Program-made: the position numbers and the translations under genes | Assembly (NCBI GenBank): GCA_900380265.1 | Contig: LR025083.1 | Location: 1,054,001-1,118,000 of the forward strand | Direction of reading: 5' to 3' | Source of the DNA: Serratia symbiotica | Lineage (GTDB): Bacteria > Pseudomonadota > Gammaproteobacteria > Enterobacterales > Enterobacteriaceae | Length of the DNA stretch: 64,000 nt | The notes under the pieces: generated by a model | Databases searched by the model: none | What the model was told of the DNA's origin: nothing | Seen by the model: the letters and a program-made list of their open reading frames with translations, nothing else | Shown: positions 1-14,628 of the stretch, one piece after another | How positions within the stretch are numbered: position 1 is the first letter of the stretch | Layout: each line of letters begins with the position of its first letter

Positions 1-683
1 TATCGATTTCAACGATCTAACTTACAGCACCTGATTGGGGTAGAATTCAGATTCTGAGAGTGCGCTGTTGCTGATTGATGGTTACTCGTTAATAAGTACC
101 CTGGTCGTATAGTACAAGTTGAATTTGGGCAGTAGTGAATAGGTGATTCTCAATCAGAAGAAAGTGAAAGATCATCCTAAACTATCGCTGCAAGTCGTCT
201 AAGTGATAGTGTATCAGGTAACAAGGTGATAGCTCATGGTTTTCTACAAATCAGTTAGCTATGGTAATCGACCTTCTGATGATGTATGGGCATACCTGCC
301 TACAGTACCTATATCAAGTTGGCGTTTAGAACTGCTAGCTCATCCTTTTTGCTTGCATCTTGGTTTTGGGCCGACAGATATGGCGCGTTCGTAATTAACT
401 AGGTGGTGATGGTATCTACCCTGTCAGTGATTCCATAAACAGGAAACCCTCCATAATTATTATGGTTATGGAAATTTTCGCCGAACAGGCTGAAGGAAAT
501 GTCAAACAGGTGTTCGGTATGGCGGTAGCACTGGCGCCTTTTAATAGGCGCGGTAATTAATTAGGTATATCAGTTACATCATACTGATAAAGGGGTTTGA
601 ACTATTTAGTCATGATAACACTAGATAAATCGATTGAGTTAACTTTAAAATAGTATGGCGGATTAGAAACTAAAGGAGCAAAT

Positions 684-895
684 ATGGCATATAATCCTTA
701 AAATCAGTATAATAGTGCTGACGATCAGATGAAAGCGCAAGTAAGGCTATTTGCGTATGATGGCTATCATCGGTTTTCACGATTCGTAAGTACAGTATTG
801 GTAATGGAGTAAGAGCAGCGAAATCTCTAGGAGCAAAAACCAGATTCTCACCAACTTCGGCATATAGCGATATAGATTTCCGCTATTCTAGATAA
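684..895 (+). pseudogene. Unrecognised gene remnant with intact Shine-Dalgarno
   Basis: A good ribosome site (AAGGAG, 673-678) lies five bases before ATG at 684. The frame reads MAYNP, meets a TAA, then continues without a stop for about 36 codons (including SADDQMKAQVRLFAYDG). It then appears to shift frame into a further open piece (GNGVRAAKSLGAK...) that stops at 893-895. One early nonsense codon plus one frameshift is a typical profile for a recently killed small gene. I do not recognise the family and propose no function. Confidence 0.35.
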
Positions 896-1240
896 ATTAG
901 GGGTTACACCGGTAATAAGAATATTGAATAAATATGCCTTTATGAAAAATAACACAATAAAACTCGCTGAGTTGGGTGTTAATCTATGATACCGGTTTAA
1001 TACGTATTAACTATTGTAACGTATTTTATATACGTTACAGTTAGCAGGCGTGTGCATGACCCCTGCAATTAAACACATATTAGTAGAGATATTAATATGT
1101 TGGTCGCCGAATTGACTAGCTACTTCCCTGAGCTTCAGACTTTTATTTATTTTAGCTGATAAGTAAGAGTGAAAGTAATGCGATTTGATGTGAGCGCGAC
1201 ACGCGCTTACTGAGTAGCCATATAGGTAATATGTATTCGC

Positions 1241-1270
1241 GTTCTATCATGTTCAGCATGATAGAACTTT
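1241..1270. terminator. Rho-independent-like hairpin, orphan
   Basis: A perfect 11-bp stem (GTTCTATCATG, 1241-1251; CATGATAGAAC, 1257-1267) with a 5-base loop is followed directly by TTTT. The shape fits an intrinsic terminator for plus-strand transcription, although the stem is GC-poor. No live gene precedes it, so it probably outlived its gene. Confidence 0.5.
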
Positions 1271-3981
1271 TATGATTCTCTTTGAATGATATGGACCAGC
1301 AGAAAGATATCTAGTTATTTAACAATATACGTTTATAAAGCGTTTAACCAAATTGGAATATATAATATTCCTTTATTAATCACTGGATTAAATCTCACTA
1401 TGTGATAGTGCACTAAGCAGTTCCTGATAAGCCGGTCTGCCGAAAAGATAAACATCTTTTATTATAAGTTGTCATTACTATGAGGGAGTAGTGTGATTGA
1501 TTTGTACATTATAATAAAATGATTATTTGTATTTATTAATCTCAGAGAGCAACTTGTTTTCATAATTATGTTGTATTTTAAATACTATATTTATTCTGTC
1601 CTAAAGCAGAAGTGTTGTAAGTATGTTGTTTTTTATATTCTCTATACCTAATTACTTAGGCTATGTTATACACTGAACAAAAGAATCTTGATGTTAAATT
1701 AAGAAAAGACTAAAAGATTAAAAATAGTTTAGTCTCGATATCTATTGTGTTGATATGTGTACTAAAATTAGTGCAGTGTGTATGCCTCAATAGTTTTAAG
1801 GTGTCTTTTTTATGGAAGAACATAACCATAGAGATCTGGAGTATATGCAGTGTTTGTTCAGCTATTTAATTGGTGTCGGGTTATTTACGATATTATATAT
1901 TATTTCTGCAATAGAGGTTAATTTCAATCCTTGATGCTGTATTCTAAATTCGTATAAATACGAACACTTGATTACCAATAAAGTAAATGAACTGGCGTAT
2001 TTCTCTATCGTACAACCGAAACTTAGTTACCTTTAACTTTCTGTAATCGTATATAGCTTAGGAACATGAGAGAAAATTTTTAAGTTGTATTAGACAAGAT
2101 AACATAGCTAGCAATAAGTGGTAATAATGTATTTTATCGACAAACTTTAAAGAAATAAGTACCACTAACGTAAACGGGACCTGTCAAGTTGGATGTGGTT
2201 TTAAAGATTGCATCGGTAATTATATTATGCGAGGTCCTGTTTCTTATCTTCTCCGGTTTCACTTATCCATATTATTTAGTCTGTATATTATTTCTTTTGA
2301 ATAGCAATCATAATGGAATCAGATGTGATCGATATTACTAACTATTACGTTGCTGGCAACCGTAGCTCATCTTCTGGCGCTAATATGCTCAATCTGTCTA
2401 CGTGATTCTTCTTAATAATTCTGCTAATCCAAGCCATAAAATAAGTCTAGTGTCATTGCGTAACTACACGGATTGACTGTGCGTTGATTACGTTCTCATT
2501 AATGAGTGAGTCGCCTCGGCTAGGTGACTTACGTGATATTAATTTTTTTTATAAAATAACTACAAACAATATTTTGGTTAAATAAAAATATAGCGTTATA
2601 TTTCTGCGTAGGCTTACTAAGCCCTGAGAGGAATTTAGTAGGAACATCTACTAGATATAGCATGGGTGACTACGTTACCCAAACGCGCTTCAAGCCCGAA
2701 ATCTAAATAGTGAGGTATTCGGCTAGCATGGCTATTTAGTTTATGGGTTGAAATGGGTCTTTGTATCCTTAATTAGCTGAATTATTTAGGGTTTTACAAT
2801 ATTTTAATTGATTATCCCACTTTATATGCTATGCAATCCGGAGATACAGACGACATCAGCATCAAATTCTTTTTGTGTATGCAAGGCCCTATATAACCAA
2901 TGAACGAGTTGTCGTACTTCCTTGTTAATTAGGAATGATTTAGACTAGTTGGGGTATGCGCGCATTGGTTTTTTAAACTCGTTGCTATATGCTTGCCATA
3001 ACTCTCTCTATAAGGGTTTTTATTTCATGTCATATTAAGGGTTTATAATTGAACACTACCTAGTGTTTTTCATGTTTGTGCCAATCTTCCGTCAATGAAT
3101 CCGGTCCATCCTGACAATCTAGCTATTTTCACAAATGATGGTAATGAGAGCGAAGATAAAATATGACGATATTTAATTTTATCACTGCATTGACTTCAGG
3201 CTTTTAGCCTAGCACTGCCTACTTGGCATGACGTGAATAATTATATTTATTTTAGTGATTCATTGTGCTGGCTGAGTTTCCTGTCATTCTACCGCTATAA
3301 ATTGAACGTCAGTGAATAAGTATTCTATATGTAAGTGCGGAAAATTTAAGTGGTGATGCAGTGAAGCCCTGGACCGTGCTCCTAAACATGAATTTAAAAA
3401 AGAAATAGTATTAACGCCGAGGGTCTAGTCAGAAGTGACTATTTCATATCAAATCTGATTTGACCGATTCCCGCCTAGTATTGGCTAGATAAACCGATTG
3501 ACCGAATGGTTAGGTTTGTTTACTATATGCCTAATGTGGAATCTCGTAATTTAAAGTTACTCATGCATTATCCCTGTTTTAATTTTATCGTCACTTATAC
3601 TTAGGTCTAAATGGGATTTTAGATGGATAAGATTGGAACTGGGTCGTTATGTTTTTATACGGAATAATTATAGCGTAATAGAGCAATTTATAAGCATATA
3701 AGCTCGAGGTTAGTTCCATTTCTAGGTTGTGTATATTACACATTTTTATAAAATAAGGCGTTCAATGTACTAATCATTTCTGTTGATCTATGATGCTCAG
3801 GTTAAGCTCTATCGTACCAATAATTCTAACTTACTGAATCTGTGATACTGATCGCATTCTGATATACGCGTGCTTGGCATAGAAAAATATTCTTTTGACG
3901 TCTGAGCTTAGCTTCAGCAGGGTATTTCCTTTCAGTATATACAATATAGTCAACGCTTTTTCTTGTGTGTTTCACGGAAAT

Positions 3982-4008
3982 ATGCACAACCTGGTGTTGT
4001 GCATTTTT
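3982..4008 (+). terminator. Rho-independent-like hairpin, orphan
   Basis: A 9-bp stem (ATGCACAAC, 3982-3990; GTTGTGCAT, 3996-4004) with a 5-base loop is followed by a T run. It has the form of an intrinsic terminator read rightwards, but no coding region is readable upstream. Confidence 0.5.
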
Positions 4009-7000
4009 GTCAACAAAACGAGCGAGTTGATTGGGAAGTACAACTTACGCTGAGTGTTTGGTTCTGCAGATATCACTAATCGATATTAATGAATAGACGT
4101 ATTCTTTGGTTGTCTCGCCCTGCCGCTGTAGGCAGAGATATCTGTGTATATAGGAAACTTATTCTAGCTTCTAGGAAAACGAATCCAATTATTTCTTAAG
4201 AATGGGTACAGCCTATCATGAGATTGCGGCTATGGTAGGTAGCGTCATGAGGACGGTGAAGTTACGTATAGACAATATTGTCTCAAGACCTGGTGTTAGC
4301 GACCACAAGAGAGATTTATTCGGGTGATAATCCGAAGCTTATTCACAGGATATCTATCCTTATGGCAGCGATAAGGTAGGCAATAACTGATTTCGCAGGG
4401 TATAGGAATTTGTTATATGACACGTGATGTTATCTGATTTTAATCTTCTATTGATGTCTGCAGAAGACCAGATATATAAGCTCTCGGTTACTGAGTAAGG
4501 TTTCTTTAAATGTCTTGATCAGCTACCCTGATCAAGTTTAGTATTGCCAGAATCAGGTAATTAACGATTCTACGAATAGCGTTTGTTCCTTATCAGGGAC
4601 CCAGTTAACCATGGAAAAAAGCAGAGCCGGACTAAATAGGAACCCCGTCAATAAATTTCTGAAACCGATCTTTATCAATCAAAAGCTCGCTTTTATACCG
4701 TTGATAGGAAGCGGAGCGGTATTAAAACAAGAAAGTATTAATTATACTATTCGGATATTTATTTTAAATCTAATAATGCCTATTATAAAGTAGTTGTGCC
4801 TTGTACATACTAAAGTATAAGGAATATCGGGTTTACCAAATTCATAAACTCAAATCCAAGGTTGCAAACCAGCACCACCTAAACTGGCCTCAGGCGCGTT
4901 GTTGCAACCGATAAGGTGCATTCAAGTGCGTTAACTTCAGCCCACTATAGCTGGCATTAAATAGTTAATCATTCCATTAAAATGAGTGTTCCGTATTTAT
5001 ATTCCTTTTTATCCATTGTTTGCTGAGTAGCGGATCCTCATAATTTTCTGTTTTGATGTTTTAAATTCAGGACACAACTTACCATAGTGTAGCCATCATT
5101 CAGCCTTTATATTAGCGACTCCCGCTTTCTTACGTTAAGGCCAGCGTGGGCGACTAAATCCGTTTTCTGTCTGTCTTTTACCGGGGAGAGCCAATGTACG
5201 TTCCAGGAGAGGTCCACGGTCAAATTTAGCTACAGTTAAAACCACAGCGATCGGTATTGTACCTTGCAAGGTCTACTTCACATTTAAACGTTATTAATAC
5301 TACCATTCTAACACTGACCTCCCTTGCTATTTTATAGCAAGGAATGGATATTCGGTTTATCCTACTTCCTCCGTTAAAATTTATCGATTAGTCCTCCAGA
5401 GGGGAAATTAGCTATAGTATATGCGATAGATACATAGTCTGATCTGGAATGACCTAATTTATTTTGCGTGTCTCCTAGCTGTAAATAGGGCTTACTGTCC
5501 AGTGTTTTCTATGCTACTAAAATGGGTTCATCTACCCTGCTCTATTTTGCACAATAGCCATACAGACGAGTGGGCTTATGTAGTGGTTTAGAACATATGC
5601 CACCACCTGGCTACTATTCTTTTTGAAATATTCGGTTATCAGTCAGCTACTGTGGATCGAACAGGGTAATATTGAGTCATAAACTGAGTTGGTTGGTCTT
5701 CTCTTAAACTGAGATAACTCATTTTATTCTCCTCATGTCATAAGCGCTGCTTTAGGACGGAGGTGGTTAAATTCGTGTATTCCATCGATCACTTGTCCTG
5801 TGATTAATTCCAGCGATGTTTTTTATGCAAAAAAGTTTTAATATTGACCATCTCTTTTGTATTCTGACTAAATCAGATGTAGCAGATCGCGCGGAAATCC
5901 ATGATGGTAATACGCTGATAGCCAGCTCTTGCTTCACGTAACTCAAGAAACTGGTTGGGCGCCAATCTCGCAATACATATAACTTACTCATTTAGTAAAC
6001 TCGATCGATGATGTTCGTTGAGATTAAGTGCATCAAAGCCATGCTTTGACCGGACGATGTTCTTTCAGTTTAGCTCCAGTACAGGCGAACATAATTAAGG
6101 TTAATTTCAAGTTCTTGGAGAATGCGAACCTCGAGCCAAGTACGTGAGACGATCTAAAAGTAGCTCACTTAAACAGTACAGTCCTTGTATTGCAGCAGGA
6201 GATGACTAGACTGGTGCGTTAAAATAGTAGGCCGTATGACTTTGGCGGCCCGCATCTCTTGCTGGCTAAGTGGTAAGCGATAGTAGTCTGACGAGTTCAA
6301 GGCGTCGAGGATGTTCCCGTCGAAATATTCTCCTCAAAAATATTCTAATGCGTATTGATATCCCCCTTGTCACGTGCACTGATAGCGTTGGTATGGATCA
6401 CTGTTCTTAACTTGTGCAACGCTAGATGAATGGCAGCTAACTATTCGAGAAAAATGTTAGGGACAAATCTGGTTTTGAGAATACTTTCGAGCAGTGCGCC
6501 TATCCTTTTATATAGGATTTTAGTATTGTGTCTGTGAGTTGCTGTCCTCCTAACACTATGGAAGTCTGTAAGCACCAGGGTGTAAATGCGGTCTATTCAT
6601 CAGCGTTACCGTCTAGCTTGCCAGGTTGATATGATGTGACATCATACTTATGGATGAAAGCGCATATTGTGTCTAAGCCCGTTATTCAGCATAGTTTGAT
6701 CACCCCCTCGATAAAACCCGAATTACAGAGATATTCATGACAGCCTCTTCTGGGATCATCAGCTTTACGTTGTCATATTATCCCAGATTCTCTTTTTCTA
6801 ACACAGTGCATGCACCAGCAAGTTGAATTTTAGTTTAGCCCGGCCACTGCGCTGACCGTTTGGTTGACAACGTGGTGGCCACCGTAGTACATTACGCTTG
6901 ATGTGCGCTTCTGTAAGCTTAAGTGCTTTTGTTCCTTATCCCAGTCTGGAATGACTGGTTAGAAAATTATATTGTTTTCCAGGTTAAAAGTAGGCGGCGT

Positions 7001-7952
7001 CGTCGTAGCCGGTTATTTTTAGCCTAGTTGATACCGGTTGATCTAAAAATCGATTCATGTAGTTGACAAATCCAGCAACTCCTAATATCTCTTTCTGTTA
7101 TAGTTGCCATGCTTTCTATCTTAGCTAGAATAGGCGGTTTAAATAGGTCTGAAATATCAAACCGACTACCACTTATTCTGCATAGTCTGCTAATATTATA
7201 TCGTGTAACCTCTGTTTTTACTCTCATTTCAGGCATCTATTTATGCTGTTTCTAGCTGGTTGCTGCTTAGTGGCTGCTTCCTATACCTATTGCAGCGCGA
7301 TGCGGGTTTCCAACAACAGAAAGCAATACGCCAATTAATTAACGGAATTCACTGGTCTTGGAATTATCCATTTCCACAGAGCCCGTACTTTAATCAATCA
7401 GTCTTGTTAGGCGTCACCTATTGTAACGTGTCATACGGCTTAAACTCTCTGGTTATAATTAGATCAATGTGGGTGTTTAGGACTCCTATGATCAGTTTAA
7501 GATGACTAATATGATAAAAATATATAATGCGAATTTCCTACCCAGCGCCTATCACTGAGCTGGGGAACCTGTGCGCGTAGTTTTTTATTATGCTTTGTGT
7601 TGTTGGCACCAAGGGTTGGTGCTTTTTATTCCTGCACTCAAAGATTTCCGTAGGTGTATTTTTCTCTTGGTACAAGTTCCAGTTTTTATTCACCAATCTA
7701 TGCTTGGTGCATCGTTTTGGCATACATTTCTATCAGATGGCGGTTAATGTAAGCGTGCAGCCCTCCCGACCTTTTATAAATGTTGTCTGCTCTACCTCAG
7801 CTTAGTACGCCGATCGTTTAGTAGTAAAATTCAACATACCAGAATTTTACTTAGTCGAACTAAACTAAGCACTCGGAAATTTATCTTTTCGCAGCTTTAT
7901 ATTTTACATATATTGATGATGGCAATAGGGGTTGCGATCTTGCTATTGAACA

Positions 7953-7988
7953 GATATAAGCTAGAAACAATCCTTTCTAGCTTATATC
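7953..7988. repeat. Perfect 15-bp inverted repeat (hairpin)
   Basis: GATATAAGCTAGAAA (7953-7967) and its exact reverse complement (7974-7988) flank a 6-base spacer. There is no T run on either side, so a simple terminator is less likely than a structured RNA remnant or a cruciform-forming site. The perfect match stands out in DNA where neighbouring sequence looks saturated with mutations. Confidence 0.7.
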
Positions 7989-8641
7989 CTTATGCGATAG
8001 CATAGGTTTGCGAGACTGCTAATATTTTCTGCGTTAGGCAGCATCCCAGGATCTGCGATGTAGGGCTGCTGGCATAAGTAATCCGTTAGATAGTTGCGGA
8101 TGTTTATAAGGAAGGGTTATCTAAAGATCATATTTCTCGAATTTTCATTCAATCGTTAGGAAACGGCACAAGACTCAGAGGCTAGAACACTCACAAAAAT
8201 ATACGCAGTGTATCTAACATAGTAGCAATCTGTATGTGGTCTTAATCTAGTCATACCATTACCTTCTTTTTATATTTTCTTTTAGTACCATCTCAACCCA
8301 GGTAAAACCATTGGGCAATAAAGCGGATGAGGAGTGGTTTTCTCCCCTCTGCTAGAATATGCAATCATTAGATTGCTTATGGGATGGTAAATAATACTCG
8401 CTGCTTGCGTGTATGTTGTTATTATTCTAGTTCTGGGTCCGCATTACATGCAGGTTTTCTCCTCCTTATCATGCCTGGTTACCATTAGTAATGATCTATT
8501 ATGTTCTACGTCATTTCCCCATTCCTATTGATCGCACCAGGTGTCTGAGACTGCAGGTTCTCCGGGATCGTAAATAGGTTAATTCCTGCGGATAGCTTTG
8601 AAATAGTAGCTTTAATCTAACTTTGCATCTTCGATAAAATT

Positions 8642-8665
8642 AGCTAGTCTGTGCTCAGACTAGCT
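8642..8665. repeat. 10-bp perfect hairpin
   Basis: AGCTAGTCTG and CAGACTAGCT flank a 4-base loop (TGCT). A T-rich stretch lies a few bases downstream on the plus strand. It may be a degraded terminator; no adjacent gene is readable. Confidence 0.5.
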
Positions 8666-11600
8666 GTCGTAGTTTTATTTAATTAGATGAATAGCAATTT
8701 TACGATTAGTCTTGCTTCTACTTAAAAAAAAGAGTACAATTTTTTAAAATCTTTCTGATTTAGTAAAAACACAGTGATAAATGATCTGTTTTATTTTCTG
8801 TGTGTCTATTATCTGATTAATAAAATTTAGAGATATAAAACCAAGGAGACTAAGTCTCTTTGAGACTGGAATTATATCTGCAAATAACAGTTTATAAATT
8901 TCCAGTGTTGTAGTAAATAACGCGGAAATCGGGGTCTTAATTAAGATATATGCCAGTGTCTCCTATTGGAAATCTACGAGAAAATAAATATTCTCCTCAT
9001 GGAGAATAGGTAATGTTTTAGGCATGAAGTAATGAACGCGTTACTCGTAAAATACTTATTTTATTTAGCTGCTACGACAGGGAGATATTGAGTGTTATAG
9101 TTAACAACTCAATCCTTTCTTTATGGGATTATTAGGAATTCTAGATTCCTAGAAGAAGTAATCTATTCAAGCCGATCGTATTTACATCTAAGTTAGTGTA
9201 TTATAATTGACACTAATATATTTGAAACAGGTGATAGGAATCGGTTATTAAGCCTATTCAATAGCATTAATAGTCTTCTCATATAATTAGAATTTAAGGT
9301 CGATTTATTGTTTATATTAAAGGTGTGAAAATTTTTCATACTTTCTTAAAACTAAATTATTTACTATGAAAGCGTATAAATTTTATTTTTACTTGTTTAA
9401 GTATAGTAAAAGCTTTCCGTCTTATGTGGAAAGGAATGAGGTTTATGTATTTATACAAATATTTAAAATCTGATAACTTTATTTATCGCATCACTTACTT
9501 CTACGGGAGAGTGTTATTAGTTGTTTTTTGCTAGGTGTATTGATATTTCTGCTCTAGTGTTAAGTAATATTTTTAAAAATCACAATTATAGCATAGACTA
9601 TGATCGTGTCGATGCAAAATTAGTGCGTTTATAGGAGGGGACGTAATCTACCACAGCTCTTTCTTTGATTAAATTTAGTTTATTGTTAGTGATAATAATT
9701 ATATTTATATGTATAGCTACACGAGCAACCACTTCAGCTAAATATATCACTAATATATAAATGTTTAACTGATCCCGGCACCAGGGAGCCCCTTAGTATC
9801 TACGCTAAAAATAAGAATTGTATTTCAGGCAAGACAATACTTTAACAAATTGAGATCAGGAAGATATTTATGATTGCTTAACTAGCTAGTTAAAATATTT
9901 TGATTACGTGAATTTAGCTAGCGCATGTATTCTGCTAATTAATTATTCCCACCATTCATTAACAAATTTACAAGAGTAAAACAAAATAAATAAATGAATC
10001 TATTATTTCTTGCGCTTCGATTGTATTGCTGGGTTTCATTATTTCCAACTAAGAATCAAATCAGGTAGTTCTTATCTCAAAAATGCTGGAAAGCTATGAA
10101 ATAGAAATTAGAGAGCCACTCTATAAAATTCGGTGCCGTCATCGCTGCCATTTATGAATATTACACATAACTACACTGTTTTTAGATTGTTATAAATTTA
10201 CTCATAGCAATCTTATGTTCCGTGTTTATGGCTATCAATCTTGTATTTTATACGCTGTTATCAGTAGCCAGTGCTCAGGCTGTGCTTGTCTGATCGTGAT
10301 GTATTTTTTCATTCTTATAACGTGCGATAGTGTGAATGATGATAACATATAATTTATCTAATAATTCGATGATTGATAGTGGCATCGATTATTAATAGAA
10401 TTCATTCAGACTGGCAAGTGGATTTGGAGAAATATATTTTCTATTTATAGGTTTGTCTGAGTCAGACAGACCATGAAATTGAATTTTCGTATAGCTTTTA
10501 TGTACGGTTTTAATCTGGGAGTGATATTAGTACTTATGCTTGAGAGCGAGTTGTTTTTATTTTTTGATTTTGTGATTAAGATCTAATCAATTCGAAAATT
10601 TACAAGGAGAGATATATACTGGTGCGAGGTGAACTCTTGAATTATTTACTAATGAATCTCCATTACTGTCATCACTAACGTGATAATAAAAATAGGAATT
10701 GTATCTTTTAGCATAACTAGAACTCAAACCTTAAATGGTCATTTTTATGCTGTATTAATTGAAAGAACAGATCAAATTGAGTGTGCAAGATATCTATGCT
10801 TTCATCACGTAGGTACTACATTGTTTTGCTAATGAGCTAAATTAAGCTATAGACCTCTCCGCTGAAGTATTCGACGCCATAAATTTCATATATTAAAAAT
10901 AAACAGTATGTAATAGAAATCCGGAGTTACCATACAAAGAATCGCTCCCGATTATAAGTTAGTCGCCATTAATACCTAATGGCGGGGAGACGGTCTTGGT
11001 ATAAAGAAAATTTCGATATTCTTCCGAAGAATTGTCACGCTAGATGATATTGATACAGAAGAGGTCTTGATTTACTTAATCTAATTTTTTTCAACTGACA
11101 TATATGGCATCACTTATGTCGTGTCTTCTTTTTTTCGTACGAAGAGAGAATCCCTAATAATTCATCTCAACTCCTGAATGGGTTTGATTATTTGAATTCT
11201 ATTAATAAAAAATTCACTTCAAGTAAACAAGAGATCATTTTATGAATAAATCTATCAAGAGAGCCATAGATATCGTGAACTCGCATACTGAACGAGCTAG
11301 GTGAGGTGAAGTAATGGTGAGCTCGCTACCGCCTGTCATTGCTATCAAGGCTACCATGGGGTTAGTAGACGGGGTGTTGTACCTGACTGGTCGGTCAGGA
11401 ATGTAGCTTACATCCGCGTTCAGATTTTTGCACAGTCAAGGCAGATAGAATCATTCTTTGAAATTATTCGTTCCTTTCACGCGGACAGTTACAGTTTATA
11501 TGATTTAGTCTATTGCCAATAAAATATTTTATTGCTGATGGCATCGTCAAGTGGCTATTTTATAATCATATAATTGATGTGAACCTATTAGCTCACTGTA

Positions 11601-14560
11601 GTGCTAATAGTCGCCTTTGTTGCGGTTATTAGTTTGAGGCATCGTATTAAGAAAGATCACATAGCGAGATATGTCATGCTGGACTTTAAGTTAAGGTTAC
11701 TGGTTACTTATTATGCACTGTTGGGCTCTGATCTCTATATGACGATCCTAATGCAGAGTATGCCATTAAGATAGAATTTAAACCTCCGATAAATGTGGGT
11801 GGTATTGCGAAGTCTCATTTGTGATAATAAGTAATGAAATATTTGTTCTTAAATACATAAAAGATACATTAGTTATCTGAATTCCGATAACTAAACTAGT
11901 ATATCGTGCTAAAGATTCATTATCTAGCTTAACAACTCTGTTGGTGAAGTCTCTAACGCCCTATCGGTATTTTAGTATTAGTGTTATCCAAACATTTTAT
12001 CATTTAATAAAATACGTGTCGAAATAAAGCGGTTTACCCAAAGTAAAGCTTAATAACCAACAGTTTGATGTTCGTGGTTATAGGTTCTCGTTTGATAGGA
12101 TTGGGGTGAGCGCTTGCAGTGGATGTTTAGAAGATACTCAATTTTATCCACTCTCTTAGAGCTAGGTAGGGAGGTTGCTTAGTCAGTTAGATATTCAAAA
12201 TTAGTCAATCCATGCCGGAAAGAACTGTTTTTTCATTCCTTTTATCTTATCTAGATTTCTTTCAGAAATCAGCAGCAGTCTTACTTTCTTGGATTTGAAT
12301 TTCATCAGAAGGGTTTTGAGCCAGACAGTCACGTCAGCCATGTTAGTAATATTTGATCCTTTATAGGATTCAGAAGATCTGATAGGTGGTTACGTAGTAT
12401 CAGTAAAAATAATCTGCGGCGAATTATTGGTAATAGCCTAAGCCGTAATTCTCCGGTATTATAGATGTCTCAACTCGCAAGCTTAACTATACACCTAAGA
12501 ACTGTTATCATATTGTCGGCAAGTAAATAAGCTAATTGAAATAGTGTTCCCTAAGAAATAGATTCCGTATAACAATGGAATAGGAAACGCGACATTTGAA
12601 GTCTGCTTATAGAATTGCGTAATAAACATCGTGAAGGTATGAAATACTTTATTTCTAAAGATCATAAAAACAGATCTTAAAAATCTGTATCCGGATCCTT
12701 ATCACAGGACGGGTTTAATAATAATTATTATTAACAGATCTTGCAGCGGTTGTATACATCGCCATAAAGTGATATTTGGGATTAATACAGCCTGATCTGT
12801 ACGCAAGAGATTGGGGACCCATACCCAACTTTTACAGTCAGGATAAAGAAGGTGATGATGAAGTGGCGAGCCAGAAATCATATAGAAGGACTATCTTGGA
12901 AAATGAAATCCGGTTGATTTTTAGTACCGAGTATCTAAAGTTTTATGAACTCTTTCAGTACGCTAACCGGCATCTGTTTTGGTTGTAAAAACATACTCAG
13001 TGATTAAAACTTGCTGAAGAGTAAAATGAGCTGTAGTTAAAGATAAGGTTAGTAGCAGTCCTTTGATAGCCGCCATTAAAGTATTGTTATAGCCTAAAGT
13101 CTTGGATAAGACGTCATGAACACACTAATATCAGTACTTAACAACTGCGTTATTACTGCGTTAGTCAGTATGCTGGGTAATCAGCTATACAAGATCGGCA
13201 TACGAGAGAATGAACTGACGCAATCAGTAGAGACGCATAACTCAGACTTATTTCTGTGATAATTAGGGCACTTCAAAATAGAAGATGAACTAATATTGAA
13301 GTAAGTAGCAAGATGATTGAAGGCTAGTACGACGTTAAATGTGACGCGCGGCATTGAACGGTTACCCGCGGATCGCTATCTGGCCATGACATAATAGACT
13401 AATCTATGGCCCGACTTTACCAATTTGAGACTATGAACTGCGGAAATAAATTAGTATCAAATCTCAGGACCTGATTGAAAATAATGCAGATTAGCTTAGT
13501 GATTCATCAGTTAGGTAAACGCGTTGGTAATCGCTCTTCTTCTGGTGAAGCAATACGGAGACAAGGTTAATTCTAACGTAACTGACCGTTTATCATTCAA
13601 CGTCTACTAGGTATTAAGCGGTCACGCTGGTTTAAGGTGGTCATGAAATTCCAGGCTTGGCATTAAAACTACATCATCCCTCTAAAAAATGAATTCCAAT
13701 AGTTAGAGTTAAAGCTGCATTTGTTTGGAAAATAATCGGCGGCCTGGTGGTAAAGCAGCACTTGCAGGTGGCTGTGCTAACTAGTGAGATTAGAAAGGTG
13801 AGCTGAGAGAACCTAATACTTTAATTAAATAACACTTCTTTTTTAGATTTGCTGACTAGAAGCGTTCTTTTCTTACGTAACTGTCATTTGTAAAATAAAA
13901 GAAGGAGATAGATAAGTAGATTTTTTTGATGCAAGAAAGGATATATTCCGGCATGATTTTAATAAAATTTATAGCTAGATAAACAGATTACCTATTAAAG
14001 AAATATATTTAGGAAGCTGAGTCGTTGATTGATATAATAATCACTATTGGTGAAATTACTAGTTAGAGCGATGCTGGCGTTTCTAACAACTGTAATACAA
14101 GCCGCTATTTGGAATAGCGCGGAGCACCCCTGTGAATGGCAAAGTTTGTTTTGCTGTGGCTTGCTAGTTGGACCTGATGTTGTTCTAACCTATTGATCCT
14201 AAGATAATTGGAGTTCTCTAATTTTTACTAAAACATATGAAAAATCAGTGATTTTGCCTAAAATAAAACCAACCAGTTTTTATGCCAATGAATCTATTTA
14301 TTACACTTACTAAAGGCATGCACTGGAATCTAACAACGATCGATTCAAGTGTTAAAAGAGAGCTATCTTATGACTGGTCAATGGGCGATGCTGCTAGCAT
14401 TATAAAACTAGGGTCTTTTATAAAAAAGGTGATCAGCAGTGCTAGTCAGTAAACAAACTATATTATACAAATAGTTTATAATCTTAGGATAGATATCACT
14501 ATTACTCAATGTTGTTAGGCGTGCTGGTATGTCCAGCGTGCTGTTCTTCGTTCAGCATGC

Positions 14561-14628
14561 ACAGCTACCCTTACAGGACTATTTACTGCCCGGATACAGG
14601 CAGTAAATAGTCCTGTAAGGGTAGCTGT
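14561..14628. repeat. Perfect 30-bp inverted repeat, 8-base loop
   Basis: The left arm (14561-14590) begins ACAGCTACCC and ends TTTACTGCC. The right arm (14599-14628) is its exact reverse complement with no mismatch over 30 bp, and the spacer is CGGATACA (14591-14598). This is the longest perfect palindrome I found. It could be the end of a transposable element, a recent fold-back duplication or a protein-bound site. No transposase is readable beside it. An 8-base direct repeat GCGTGCTG (14519 and 14536) lies just upstream. Confidence 0.9.

Noticed and set aside
4841-4960. ACTCAAATCC, resembling a tRNA T-arm
   Set aside because: No acceptor stem, D-arm or anticodon arm could be built around it. 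I found no convincing tRNA, rRNA, tmRNA, RNase P or 4.5S RNA in the window.
12776-12988. 70-codon plus-strand frame starting at TTG
   Set aside because: There is no ribosome site and no recognisable family, and its length is within chance expectation.
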